Shown here one piece after another: positions 1-7,305 of a stretch of 15,139 bases of DNA; position 1 is the first letter of the stretch, and the number at the start of each line of letters is the position of its first letter. This DNA is from H2-BAC3 sp045863035 (GTDB taxonomy: Bacteria; Bacteroidota; Ignavibacteria; Ignavibacteriales; Ignavibacteriaceae). The notes under the pieces are model-generated. The model saw only the letters and a program-made list of their open reading frames with translations, was not told where the DNA came from and did no database searches. Location of the stretch: NCBI GenBank assembly GCA_045863035.1, contig BTUV01000074.1:1-15139 (forward strand). Reading direction: 5' to 3'. The position numbers were made by a program, and so were the translations under genes.

Positions 1-108
1 TTTGTAGCAGATGATATATACACCCTCACCCCAAACCACGAAGTGGTGATATTATAATTTTCGGGAAACAGAGCGGGAGCACCATATTAAAACAAACTAC
101 CTCACCCC
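1..108. other. Left edge, no gene recognised
   Basis: Downstream of the repaired ImmA/IrrE stop. A short ACCAC-GAA-GTGGT inverted repeat (35-47) is the only structure seen. It is too short and lacks a T-run for a confident terminator. Confidence 0.3.
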
Positions 109-1223
109 TTACATGAATTTTGCAAATGTATCACCATGCAACCCTGTTAAATTGCATGCATCACGGTCGAGGAGCTGCCCTGATTTTAGTGCGTGATTAA
201 CATGACCTGCAAAGGTAACACTGATTCGTTTGTTTGATGTGTTATAAAAGTTTCCGCCGGAGCCCTGATTCTCTTTTTTTATAAATTCTTTCTGAGAATA
301 GTCATCCCAAAAAGCAAAGAACTCTTTCTTTGTTATCTTACCGGTATCAAGCGCACGGCGTGCTATAACTATTTAACTAACCTTAAAATGTCTGGCGCAC
401 CCTGTTATGCCGGTGCTATTATTCCACATTTTATTGAACGCATCCTCAGGGACCAGAAATTCCGCGGCTATTTTATCGCAAAAAATTTCAACCGGATCGT
501 CAGATGGCTGCAGTTTTCTAAAATCAAATCCCGCGCTATGACCTGTCCAGATGTGTGCCAGTTCGTGTGCCATAGTAAACATCTGCGCGGATTTCCAGTC
601 AGAATTATTGACGAACATAAAGGGGGCAAAATTATCCGTGAGAACAAATCCCCGGCATTCATCCACCGGAACAGGGCGATGTGTGTTATTCTCAACCACA
701 CCATTAATTACTGTTATTATACCAATCTCTTCAATGCAGTGGTCTAAATGCGCCAAGGCCTCCCGGCAGGTTGGGAAATCAGAAGCCCAGTTTTCTTTCA
801 GCCCGAGTGCAGAGCGAATATCCGAGGCAATAGTTTTAATATCCTCCCCTAATTTGAATTTTCCGACGAATGGGAGGGGTCAAATCCATTTTCATTCAGA
901 TAATTTTTAAGCCACTCCTGTCTCTGTTGTAAAATCAGTATGGTATCATAAACGTTTATGTGAATCCTGTCAGCGGAACTGCCGCCCGTACGGTAATATG
1001 GTATCGGAAGTTTTTCTTCCGGAGGGGCAGGGAGAAAAAAATAACCAAACGGCAGGAAAACCTTTTTGGAAAAATCCTGAAGCTGTTTAACTGTAGGGTG
1101 CTTTTTCCCCTCAAGCCACAGCTTAATGCTGGCGTTTTTCTCCAAAAGCTCAGGTAAATTCAATCCGGCCCGGTTAATAGACCAGAGAATGATATCCGGG
1201 TTTACTGCTATTCTATTAGTCAT
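109..1223 (-). pseudogene. HTH-ImmA/IrrE metallopeptidase, frameshifted and nonsense-mutated
   Basis: Two minus-strand pieces plus a hidden tail make one gene of the XRE-like/ImmA-IrrE family (COG2856 type, usually about 370-390 residues). The N-terminal piece (849-1223) has the helix-turn-helix-like region and the IPYYRTGG motif. The second piece (373-756 and upstream) has the zinc motif HELAH at about 553-567 and a downstream AAEFLVP helix. Reading changes frame at a 4-G tract (876-879 on the plus strand). Adding one base there restores the family motif PLPFVG and a continuous frame. A second lesion is an in-frame TAA at 373-375, after which the same frame continues as IVIARRALD and GGNFYNT to the true stop at 109-111. 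With both repaired the protein would be 371 residues, full family length. From memory, relatives are often followed by a PIN-like (DUF4411) toxin gene; nothing like its start is visible in the 108 bases downstream. The frameshift alone could be a sequencing error, but two lesions favour real decay. Confidence 0.88.
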
Positions 1224-1227
1224 GGTG

Positions 1228-1235
1228 CAAAGTTA
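1228..1235 (-). promoter_or_regulatory. Possible Bacteroidota-type -7 box
   Basis: The minus strand reads TAACTTTG, an exact match to the TAnnTTTG -7 element of Bacteroidota housekeeping promoters. It lies only 4 bases before the ATG of the broken ImmA/IrrE gene, so a transcript from it would be nearly leaderless. No convincing TTG was found at the expected -33 distance, so this is weak. Confidence 0.3.
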
Positions 1236-1268
1236 CAAATATCAACGAAAAGAAGAAATAGCAACAAG

Positions 1269-1285
1269 ATTGTGAATGTCACAAT
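1269..1285. promoter_or_regulatory. 17-bp palindrome, candidate operator
   Basis: A perfect 7-3-7 inverted repeat, ATTGTGA ATG TCACAAT on the plus strand, lies in the 79-bp gap between the RelA/SpoT-like gene and the ImmA/IrrE pseudogene. It is about 46 bases upstream of the latter's start. No T-run follows on either strand, so it does not look like an intrinsic terminator. An operator for a helix-turn-helix regulator is the simplest reading. Confidence 0.4.
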
Positions 1286-1302
1286 AATTATCAAGATTTT
1301 CT

Positions 1303-2175
1303 CTATTCTAACAAACGAATGAAATATTCAGGAGTAATATCATTCAAAAACCGATCCTCAATTTCAGTCAAATTAATATAGTAAATCCAATGGTCAAATG
1401 TAGAAGAAAAGCTTTTGGTTGAATCGATATAGTTAACCAAAGTCTTTTTTCGATTAATTCGGAAAAATCTTTTTGCCATCTCCGGATTTTCATTAAAGTA
1501 ATCGCATATAGTAGTAGAGAGTCTTGAAGTTCCGAATTTAATTAACATTTTGTTCCTTAACATAGCCTCCCAGTTTCTCTTTTTATAATGATGATAAGCA
1601 ATATCCTTAAACAGAGATTTTAATGCATGATCACTTGTTTCCAGCGTTGCATATATTCCATTAAGAACGCGGCTTTCATCTTGTAAATAATTCCAATCCG
1701 GCTTACACTTGTATCGTAACATATGATCAACTTCATGCCAACCCTCAGACAAGGTAGTTCTAAATTGAATCTCGAAAGTACCGTCCGTTAACTCGTATCC
1801 CGTTGTAGATCTCTTAAAGTCTAAGTACGTTTGCTTTAGATCATGAGGCAATTCACAGATCATGTTTCTTCGTTGCGGACAAAACTGATCATCTGTGGGT
1901 TTATCATTTACAAAATCAATAACATTAAAATTCTTCTTGCAAAGTTCGGCAATAATTAAAAGATCTTCATAAAAAAAGGTTGTTATCCTGAATCCAATTA
2001 AATCTTGAATTAGCTTACCGCTTTTAGCGTATTGCTTTCTTTCAATTTTCTCATCAATAGAATATTTTTCTTTTATTCTTGAGTGCAATCGGCAAAGTAA
2101 TGCAGTACGCGATAATTCAGAATTAAGGTTTGACCTTAAACCGTTCTCAATTAAGTTTAACGATATTTCATGCAT
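1303..2175 (-). CDS. RelA/SpoT-fold synthetase, small alarmone synthetase or toxSAS-like
   Basis: A 290-residue protein with a RelA/SpoT nucleotidyltransferase domain at about 20-160 and no HD hydrolase, TGS or ACT domain. Residues matching the synthetase core are the basic patch R33-x-K35-x-K37 with SIxxK (39-43), D58 in DLIGFR (metal ligand), G126-Y127 (G-loop tyrosine), and E135 in FEIQFRT (second metal ligand), followed by the WHEVDHMLRYK helix at 146-156. All expected catalytic positions appear intact. Family members transfer pyrophosphate from ATP to GTP/GDP, to adenine nucleotides, or in some toxSAS enzymes to the tRNA 3' end; the substrate here cannot be read. Residues about 200-290 form an extension I do not recognise. 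I chose the ATG at 2175 because it overlaps the upstream stop by 8 bases (ATGCATGA), sits behind a CGGA-like site, and the synthetase domain follows directly. A start at 2214 would add 13 residues. It is probably cotranscribed with the NACHT gene as its effector partner. Confidence 0.85.
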   Translation of the reverse strand: MHEISLNLIENGLRSNLNSELSRTALLCRLHSRIKEKYSIDEKIERKQYAKSGKLIQDLIGFRITTFFYEDLLIIAELCKKNFNVIDFVNDKPTDDQFCPQRRNMICELPHDLKQTYLDFKRSTTGYELTDGTFEIQFRTTLSEGWHEVDHMLRYKCKPDWNYLQDESRVLNGIYATLETSDHALKSLFKDIAYHHYKKRNWEAMLRNKMLIKFGTSRLSTTICDYFNENPEMAKRFFRINRKKTLVNYIDSTKSFSSTFDHWIYYINLTEIEDRFLNDITPEYFIRLLE

Positions 2176-4336
2176 TGTTATTCCGATAATTTTCAATATA
2201 AAATGTAATTCCATCTTTGGTCAGAAAACTCAAATCCCCATTTAATACTATATATCCAAGTTTCTCGAGTCTCAATATCGTTTTAGTAATAATTTTGTTG
2301 TCAAAAATGGAAAGCTCGGCTTTTATCTTCGATAACTGCCTATACCGTGGTTTGAAGCTACCTTTCTTAAAGTATAACTCAAGTATCTCTTTTTCAATAC
2401 TAATAGTTTCTTCCTTAATTTCTAAATCATGTTCATAAACATGGGACAAAAATCCATTATCATCCGTGCAACCATAAACACTTAATCCGCTTGCTTTAAT
2501 TCCATTAACCCCTTCAACAAACTCACAACCATAAAATTTGCAATTTACAAATGAAGATCTTACGAAGGACTCAGGTGAGAACAAACAATTCCTGAAAACA
2601 CACTCCATAAATACTACAGAATCAAAAGTCTTATTGATAATAAAGGAAAAATTAGATAATTTGTAGTCTTTTAACGTCGTGTTTTGATATGATCGTGCGA
2701 TTCTTTTTGCAAAACTTGTATCAATCAAAAAATAAAAGTTGGGATCATAGTTGAAGTCTCGTTTGTCAAATTCATTCCATAATTTTTCTTTGTTTGCCTG
2801 CGTTTGTACTTGGAATGATTGTACTGCAAGAATAGCAAACATCTGATTAAAATCTTTATAATAATCCGTGTTATATTGATCATATTTTCCAAGAATCATA
2901 TTTTCACCAATAAGTGTGCCAAGAACAAATTCATTCACAATCCCGATATTTCCCGACTCCTTCCTATCTAGAAATGCATGATTTGATAAAATATCCGCCA
3001 ACTGATCGACCCTTGGTCGCTTATCTGGCGTGTATTTTTGACGGGTTTCCTCAATAATCTTTCGATTATAATCTAAAAGAAGATCTTTTATGAATTGTTT
3101 TGTTTCAGATTTAATATCCCATTCTGTAAACAAACGAACCATTTTTCTAAATATTCTCTTTTGAGTTTCGGGATCAATAGGCAGTTGCTGTCTTATTTGT
3201 TCTCTTTTTAACAGAAAGTCAAAGTATCTATCTACAATAGACTCATCACCTTCAATTATCATCTCAAGTTCTTCAGAAGAAATGTAACGAAGGTAGGTTA
3301 ACAGTACTGGATTTGCAATTTGATTAATTGGAAAACTCTTGTTTTCGAGAAATGAAATCTTATCTTTTGAAAGCCAATTATCAATTTTAGGCTCCGATAT
3401 GGAAAACCTTTGAAAAGTATATTCGATATTTCTTTCAGTCATGTAATTGTGAAATTCTTCACCATTAAAAATGGCTGTTTTTCGTGAAGTTATAACTATT
3501 TTTGCATTTTCTTGTAAAAGGTCTATGATGGTTGACAACATACTTTCTACTTGTTCGAATTGACTCGAAGTAAACGAAAAATCTTTTGAGATCAGTTCAT
3601 CAAAACCATCTATTATTAGAGGTATTCTTCCTTTTCTAATTTGGTGAATAACTAATTTTGAATCAACACTATTGGCGAATTGATCTTCTATCTCAAACTG
3701 TAATATATGTTTAAATATTCTTGCACTGCGATCTCTAGATAATTCAGTAAAAAACGGTAGTTTTATACCAGAATTTAACAATAGCCTTTTCAGGATTTCA
3801 TACGCTGTGCAAGTCTTTCCGTACCCTGCAGCGGCCTCAATAATAATTAATAATGGTCCATTATGAGATAAAATTTCCTTTGCAACTTTGGAGACTAACG
3901 AATTATCATTATCATCAGCAAGATACTCTAATTGTTCAAGGTTGCTTAAATTATTGTCAAATTCAGAAAAATTAAAAGAACAATTTATGTATTCATAGTT
4001 AGCGTCCTCAGGTAGATTTGTCATCATTTTTTTTATGAAATTGTTGTATCTTTTTTTAAGGTTTGAAGTGACTCCTTCTGACTTAAAAAAATCCCTAAAC
4101 AACGAATCCTCAGCTTCTTCCAAACTTTTAAAGTTTCTCATTTTGACAGCATATTCACCTTTCGTAAACTCTTCTCTAAGCTCATCTTCAGCTTTTTCAT
4201 TTCCACGCTTTATTATGTCTACCCCATTGTAAATTCCTTTTGTAAACACATAAGTTTTTATGCCTTTTATCTCTTTGCTTTCGTAACCATATAAAGAATA
4301 TAGTTCATCCAGTTTAGTTAAATCTGAGGAATTCAT
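2168..4336 (-). CDS. NACHT-type STAND NTPase with pentapeptide repeats and C-terminal winged helix
   Basis: A 722-residue multidomain protein. Residues 1-130 form an N-terminal region I do not recognise. The NACHT NTPase follows: Walker A IEAAAGYGKT (166-175), with Ala at the usual first Gly; Walker B with the NACHT signature PLIIDGFDEL (239-248); sensor KIVITSR (279-285); and an ANPVLL motif (341-346) typical of the winged-helix part of NACHT proteins. Residues 571-606 show eight phenylalanines spaced exactly five apart (F571, 576, 581 to 606), i.e. pentapeptide-like repeats expected to form a short beta-solenoid. Residues about 645-720 look like a winged helix (ITKTILRLEKLGY followed by a hairpin). 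STAND NTPases act as ATP-driven switches, and bacterial NACHT proteins include anti-phage sensors. The gene is very AT-rich (14 G+C in bases 3061-3120), starts behind a good Shine-Dalgarno, and overlaps the RelA/SpoT-like gene. Which domain senses and what the trigger is are unknown. Confidence 0.88.
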   Translation of the reverse strand: MNSSDLTKLDELYSLYGYESKEIKGIKTYVFTKGIYNGVDIIKRGNEKAEDELREEFTKGEYAVKMRNFKSLEEAEDSLFRDFFKSEGVTSNLKKRYNNFIKKMMTNLPEDANYEYINCSFNFSEFDNNLSNLEQLEYLADDNDNSLVSKVAKEILSHNGPLLIIIEAAAGYGKTCTAYEILKRLLLNSGIKLPFFTELSRDRSARIFKHILQFEIEDQFANSVDSKLVIHQIRKGRIPLIIDGFDELISKDFSFTSSQFEQVESMLSTIIDLLQENAKIVITSRKTAIFNGEEFHNYMTERNIEYTFQRFSISEPKIDNWLSKDKISFLENKSFPINQIANPVLLTYLRYISSEELEMIIEGDESIVDRYFDFLLKREQIRQQLPIDPETQKRIFRKMVRLFTEWDIKSETKQFIKDLLLDYNRKIIEETRQKYTPDKRPRVDQLADILSNHAFLDRKESGNIGIVNEFVLGTLIGENMILGKYDQYNTDYYKDFNQMFAILAVQSFQVQTQANKEKLWNEFDKRDFNYDPNFYFLIDTSFAKRIARSYQNTTLKDYKLSNFSFIINKTFDSVVFMECVFRNCLFSPESFVRSSFVNCKFYGCEFVEGVNGIKASGLSVYGCTDDNGFLSHVYEHDLEIKEETISIEKEILELYFKKGSFKPRYRQLSKIKAELSIFDNKIITKTILRLEKLGYIVLNGDLSFLTKDGITFYIENYRNNNA

Positions 4337-4343
4337 AATTCTA

Positions 4344-4350
4344 TTTCCTT
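4344..4350 (-). promoter_or_regulatory. Strong ribosome binding site of the NACHT gene
   Basis: AAGGAAA on the minus strand, 7 bases before the ATG at 4336. It stands out because most other genes here have no clear Shine-Dalgarno, and it supports the chosen start. Confidence 0.5.
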
Positions 4351-4363
4351 TTAATGAATCATT

Positions 4364-4380
4364 GAATTAACAATTAATTC
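4364..4380. promoter_or_regulatory. 17-bp palindrome upstream of the NACHT gene
   Basis: A perfect 7-3-7 inverted repeat (GAATTAA CAA TTAATTC on the plus strand), 28-44 bases upstream of the NACHT start, within the 148-bp gap after hsdS. The gap is AT-rich and otherwise shows only the ribosome binding site. The geometry matches the palindrome at 1269-1285, though the half-site sequence differs. It may be an operator controlling the NACHT-RelA/SpoT unit; AT-rich palindromes also arise by chance. Confidence 0.33.
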
Positions 4381-4484
4381 GCTTGTCTTTGTAGATTTTT
4401 TATTACGTAAGTTTTTTAAATAGATTGTTATTTTACTACTTTGCTTTGTGTGATTTAGATAGTGCTTGTTTGGTGCTTTTCTTT

Positions 4485-5789
4485 TCACCCCGCCAATGCT
4501 TCTCTGAGCACTTGCTGCAGGAGCATCTGGTTTTGCTCCTGGCTTTGTTTGATGCCCGCCTCAAGCTCATCGCACAGGTGCATTAATTCGTCTAACTTTT
4601 TTACGATGCGGGCTTGTTCGGGAAGTGGAGGAAGAGGTATCAACAACTCTGTAACATCTTCCTTTTTTAAGTTGGGTTGTTGACCTTTGCCTTTGAATTT
4701 TGCCTTATAAATATTTAAGATATAATCAGATCGTAAGAACTGATAAATATAATCTGAGGAAATATTTAATCTCACCCTAATAACTGCCACTCTTTGGTTT
4801 AATAGCGAATTATTATATGTTTTTGAACATTTACTAATCTTTAACCCCTCCGAAATATATGGACGAGTTAAAGCTAAAACAAGATCGTTCTCGTAAACCA
4901 CAAAGGATTTGTATTTCTCTAAGAATGCAAAAGGTAATACATCATCTGTTTCAATTAGTTCTCCTACACCCGCATTTGTAATTTTTATACATCTCACTCC
5001 TTCACCCTTCGTAAAATCAGTACTGTTAAAATTATTACCAGATATAAAATTGATTATCTCCCCCAACCTGCACCAGACCCAGTTTTTGGGGATTTCGAAG
5101 GGGATTTCTTCATCCTTTATCGGGGGGAGTGGTTTTTCTTTTTTAGCTGATTTGGCTTTTTCTTCTTTTATTTTTTCGAGCAGGTCGTGTGCATTGCCGT
5201 CCTCTTTTTTCTGCTCAGTAAGTTTGCCCTGCATTGCCTCCTGCAAAAATGACTGGCGCAGTTTTTTGACTACGCTGAGCTGGTTAGCGAGTTCGTTCTC
5301 TATGTCATTCTGACGATAATTAACATCAGTAAATTGCTTAACAACTTTTTTTTGATCACTTACTGTCGCCGGAATATTGATAAGTAATGGCAACAAATGT
5401 TTTGGTTTAATTTCAGTTTTGATACCGCCCGGAACCTGTTCTTTTAATGCGGATTTGAATTCAGGACTTTTCAGGAACAACTTTAGAAAATCAATATCAA
5501 TTTTATCAGGATTATAGCTGTAAGATGAGTAATGAATTGTTGCGGTTATCTCTTCTTTACCGTCATAAACCGCCATAGCTCCCTTTTCAACATTAATTCC
5601 TGATATGACCAGATCACCCGGTTTAATAAGAATCATATCCGTATTTGATATTTTGTCAGAAATATATAGTTTCCCTGAAAAATCTATTTTCTCAATCCTT
5701 TTAAGATTTTGTATTTTTTTGTCTTTTGGTTTAAATCTGTCATCCCTGTTTTGAAGCAGTTCGCCCAACCTAAAATTTTTCCAAGTCAT
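4485..5789 (-). CDS. hsdS: Type I restriction-modification specificity subunit HsdS
   Basis: A 434-residue DNA-recognition subunit that would bind two HsdM and, for restriction, two HsdR. The classical two-target-domain layout is visible: target recognition domain 1 at about 1-150 (opening WKNFRLGEL), a central conserved helical spacer at about 150-215 (DIENELANQLSVVKKLRQS and QGKL), target recognition domain 2 at about 235-385 (opening WVWCRLGEI), and a second conserved coiled-coil helix at about 385-434 beginning PLPPLPEQARI. Length is normal. The two recognition domains are AT-rich while the conserved helices are richer in G+C, as expected when recognition domains are exchanged between loci. 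The target sequence cannot be read from this. The gene lies 79 bases after hsdM, with a hairpin in the gap, and completes an R-M-S operon. Confidence 0.95.
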   Translation of the reverse strand: MTWKNFRLGELLQNRDDRFKPKDKKIQNLKRIEKIDFSGKLYISDKISNTDMILIKPGDLVISGINVEKGAMAVYDGKEEITATIHYSSYSYNPDKIDIDFLKLFLKSPEFKSALKEQVPGGIKTEIKPKHLLPLLINIPATVSDQKKVVKQFTDVNYRQNDIENELANQLSVVKKLRQSFLQEAMQGKLTEQKKEDGNAHDLLEKIKEEKAKSAKKEKPLPPIKDEEIPFEIPKNWVWCRLGEIINFISGNNFNSTDFTKGEGVRCIKITNAGVGELIETDDVLPFAFLEKYKSFVVYENDLVLALTRPYISEGLKISKCSKTYNNSLLNQRVAVIRVRLNISSDYIYQFLRSDYILNIYKAKFKGKGQQPNLKKEDVTELLIPLPPLPEQARIVKKLDELMHLCDELEAGIKQSQEQNQMLLQQVLREALAG

Positions 5790-5825
5790 CTCTGATATAT
5801 TCCCACGGATTTGATAAACTTAATT

Positions 5826-5844
5826 CTCTCAGCACTGCTGAGAG
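5826..5844. other. Stem-loop between hsdM and hsdS
   Basis: A perfect 8-bp stem with a 3-base loop (CTCTCAGC ACT GCTGAGAG) in the 79-bp hsdM-hsdS gap. In the operon (minus) direction no T-run follows, so it is not a standard terminator. It could be an RNA-processing or attenuation element that tunes HsdS relative to HsdM. Confidence 0.45.
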
Positions 5845-5868
5845 TTTTAACAAAACTATAACCTACGC

Positions 5869-7305
5869 TCACTTAACCGCCTGTTTTAGTTGTTTTAACA
5901 GGGTATTACTTTTGGTAAAACTCTCCTCCAGCATTTTCATCAGTTCTTTACTGGTGAAGTCGTGGGTTTCTTCCTGTTTGTTGGGGTTCTTTATATCAAG
6001 GTCAGAGCCCCGTTCTTTAATGGTGCTGACGGGTACTTTCCAGCAGATTTCACTTTCGGCGCGTTTCTTCCACCATTTTTTTATAGGGTCAAATTCTTCC
6101 AGGCGGATAGGTTTCGTTTTGCTGTATGCTTTCATTCCTTCCGGCATACGGTGTTCATAGTACCAGATATCCTTAGTCGGCTTCCCCTTTTCAAAAAAGA
6201 GAAGATTGGTTGCCACGGTTGCGTAGGGCTGAAAGACAGAGTTAGGCAGCCGGATGATGGTATGCAGATTGCACTCCTCAAGCAGCCGCTGCCTCACGCG
6301 CTGTTTTATGCCGTCACCGGTAAGACTGCCATCGGGTAAAACAATACCTGCCCTGCCTCCTGCTTTAAGGAGGTGAATCATCAGTATAAGAAAAAGGTCG
6401 GCGCTTTCTTTAGTGCGGTAAGAAAGGGGAAAGTTGTTTTCGTTATTGTTCGCCACAATGCCGCCGAAGGGAGGCTTGGCTATGATTACATCCACCCGGT
6501 GTTTTTCGGTGTAATTGGTAAGGGGCTGGTCGAGTGCGTCACGGAATGTAATATTGGGAACTTCTATATCATGCAGGATAAGATTTGTTGTAGCAAGAAG
6601 ATAGGGGAGCGGTTTATACTCCCACCCGGCAGTGTTATCCTGCAGGGCTTTGCGGGCTTCAACATTGTTGGCTTTTTTCTTAAGATGTTCAATTGCACAG
6701 GTGAGGAAACCGCCGGTACCGCAGGCGGGGTCAAGGATTTTTTCTCCCTGCTTCGGGTCAACAATATCAGTAATAAACTGCGTGATGGCGCGCGGTGTAT
6801 AGAACTCCCCGCTTTTGCCCGCGCTCTGCAGTTCTTTCAGAATGGTTTCATAAAGCTCACCGAAAGCGTGGCGGTCTTTTGCGATATTGAAATCAATCTC
6901 ATTCAGTTTGTTCAGCACTTTGCGGATATTGATTCCGCTTTTCATATAGTTATTGTTTCCCTCAAACACTTCACGCACGATAAGTGCGCGCCGGCTGCCT
7001 GTGGAAATATTAATATTGCGCAAAGCGGGAAACAATTTCCGGTCAACAAACTCAAGAAGCTCGTCCCCGGTCATACCTTCATCATCCCCCGCCCAGTTCC
7101 CTTTCTTCTTAACCCAGTGGAACTCCGCGGGGATGGGGGATTTATATTTCCGGTTCATCATCTCAAGTTCAAGGTCTTTATCAGAAAAGATTTTGAGGAA
7201 AAGCATCCAGCCGAGCTGTTCAATGCGCTGCGCATCTCCATTAAGGCCGGTATCCTGCCACATGATATCGCGTATGCTTTTAAGAATTCCTGATATATTA
7301 CTCAT
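5869..7305 (-). CDS. hsdM: Type I restriction-modification methyltransferase subunit HsdM
   Basis: A 478-residue N6-adenine methyltransferase subunit. An N-terminal helical HsdM domain (about 1-140) is followed by GEFYTPR (167-172 region), the SAM-binding motif I DPACGTGGF (192-200), and the catalytic-motif region VDVIIAKPPFGG (271-282). The C-terminal part (ADLFLILMIHLL, then IVLPDGSL and RLPNSVF) follows the family pattern. The catalytic motif is normally NPPF or NPPY; here residue 277 is Lys (codon AAG at 6475-6477). Asn is expected to contact the target adenine, so loss could abolish methylation unless this subfamily tolerates Lys or the base is an error. The rest of the protein is full length and undisturbed. 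Its ATG overlaps the hsdR stop by 4 bases (ATGA), indicating translational coupling. Confidence 0.95.
   Translation of the reverse strand: MSNISGILKSIRDIMWQDTGLNGDAQRIEQLGWMLFLKIFSDKDLELEMMNRKYKSPIPAEFHWVKKKGNWAGDDEGMTGDELLEFVDRKLFPALRNINISTGSRRALIVREVFEGNNNYMKSGINIRKVLNKLNEIDFNIAKDRHAFGELYETILKELQSAGKSGEFYTPRAITQFITDIVDPKQGEKILDPACGTGGFLTCAIEHLKKKANNVEARKALQDNTAGWEYKPLPYLLATTNLILHDIEVPNITFRDALDQPLTNYTEKHRVDVIIAKPPFGGIVANNNENNFPLSYRTKESADLFLILMIHLLKAGGRAGIVLPDGSLTGDGIKQRVRQRLLEECNLHTIIRLPNSVFQPYATVATNLLFFEKGKPTKDIWYYEHRMPEGMKAYSKTKPIRLEEFDPIKKWWKKRAESEICWKVPVSTIKERGSDLDIKNPNKQEETHDFTSKELMKMLEESFTKSNTLLKQLKQAVK

Noticed and set aside
2176..2214. Upstream ATG start for the RelA/SpoT-like gene (13 extra residues)
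   Set aside because: The ATG at 2175 overlaps the NACHT stop by 8 bases in a typical coupling arrangement and sits just before the conserved domain. The upstream start is not excluded.
6373..7293. Long plus-strand reading frame opposite hsdM
   Set aside because: It is antisense to a well-supported catalytic gene with conserved motifs, and its translation resembles no protein I know.
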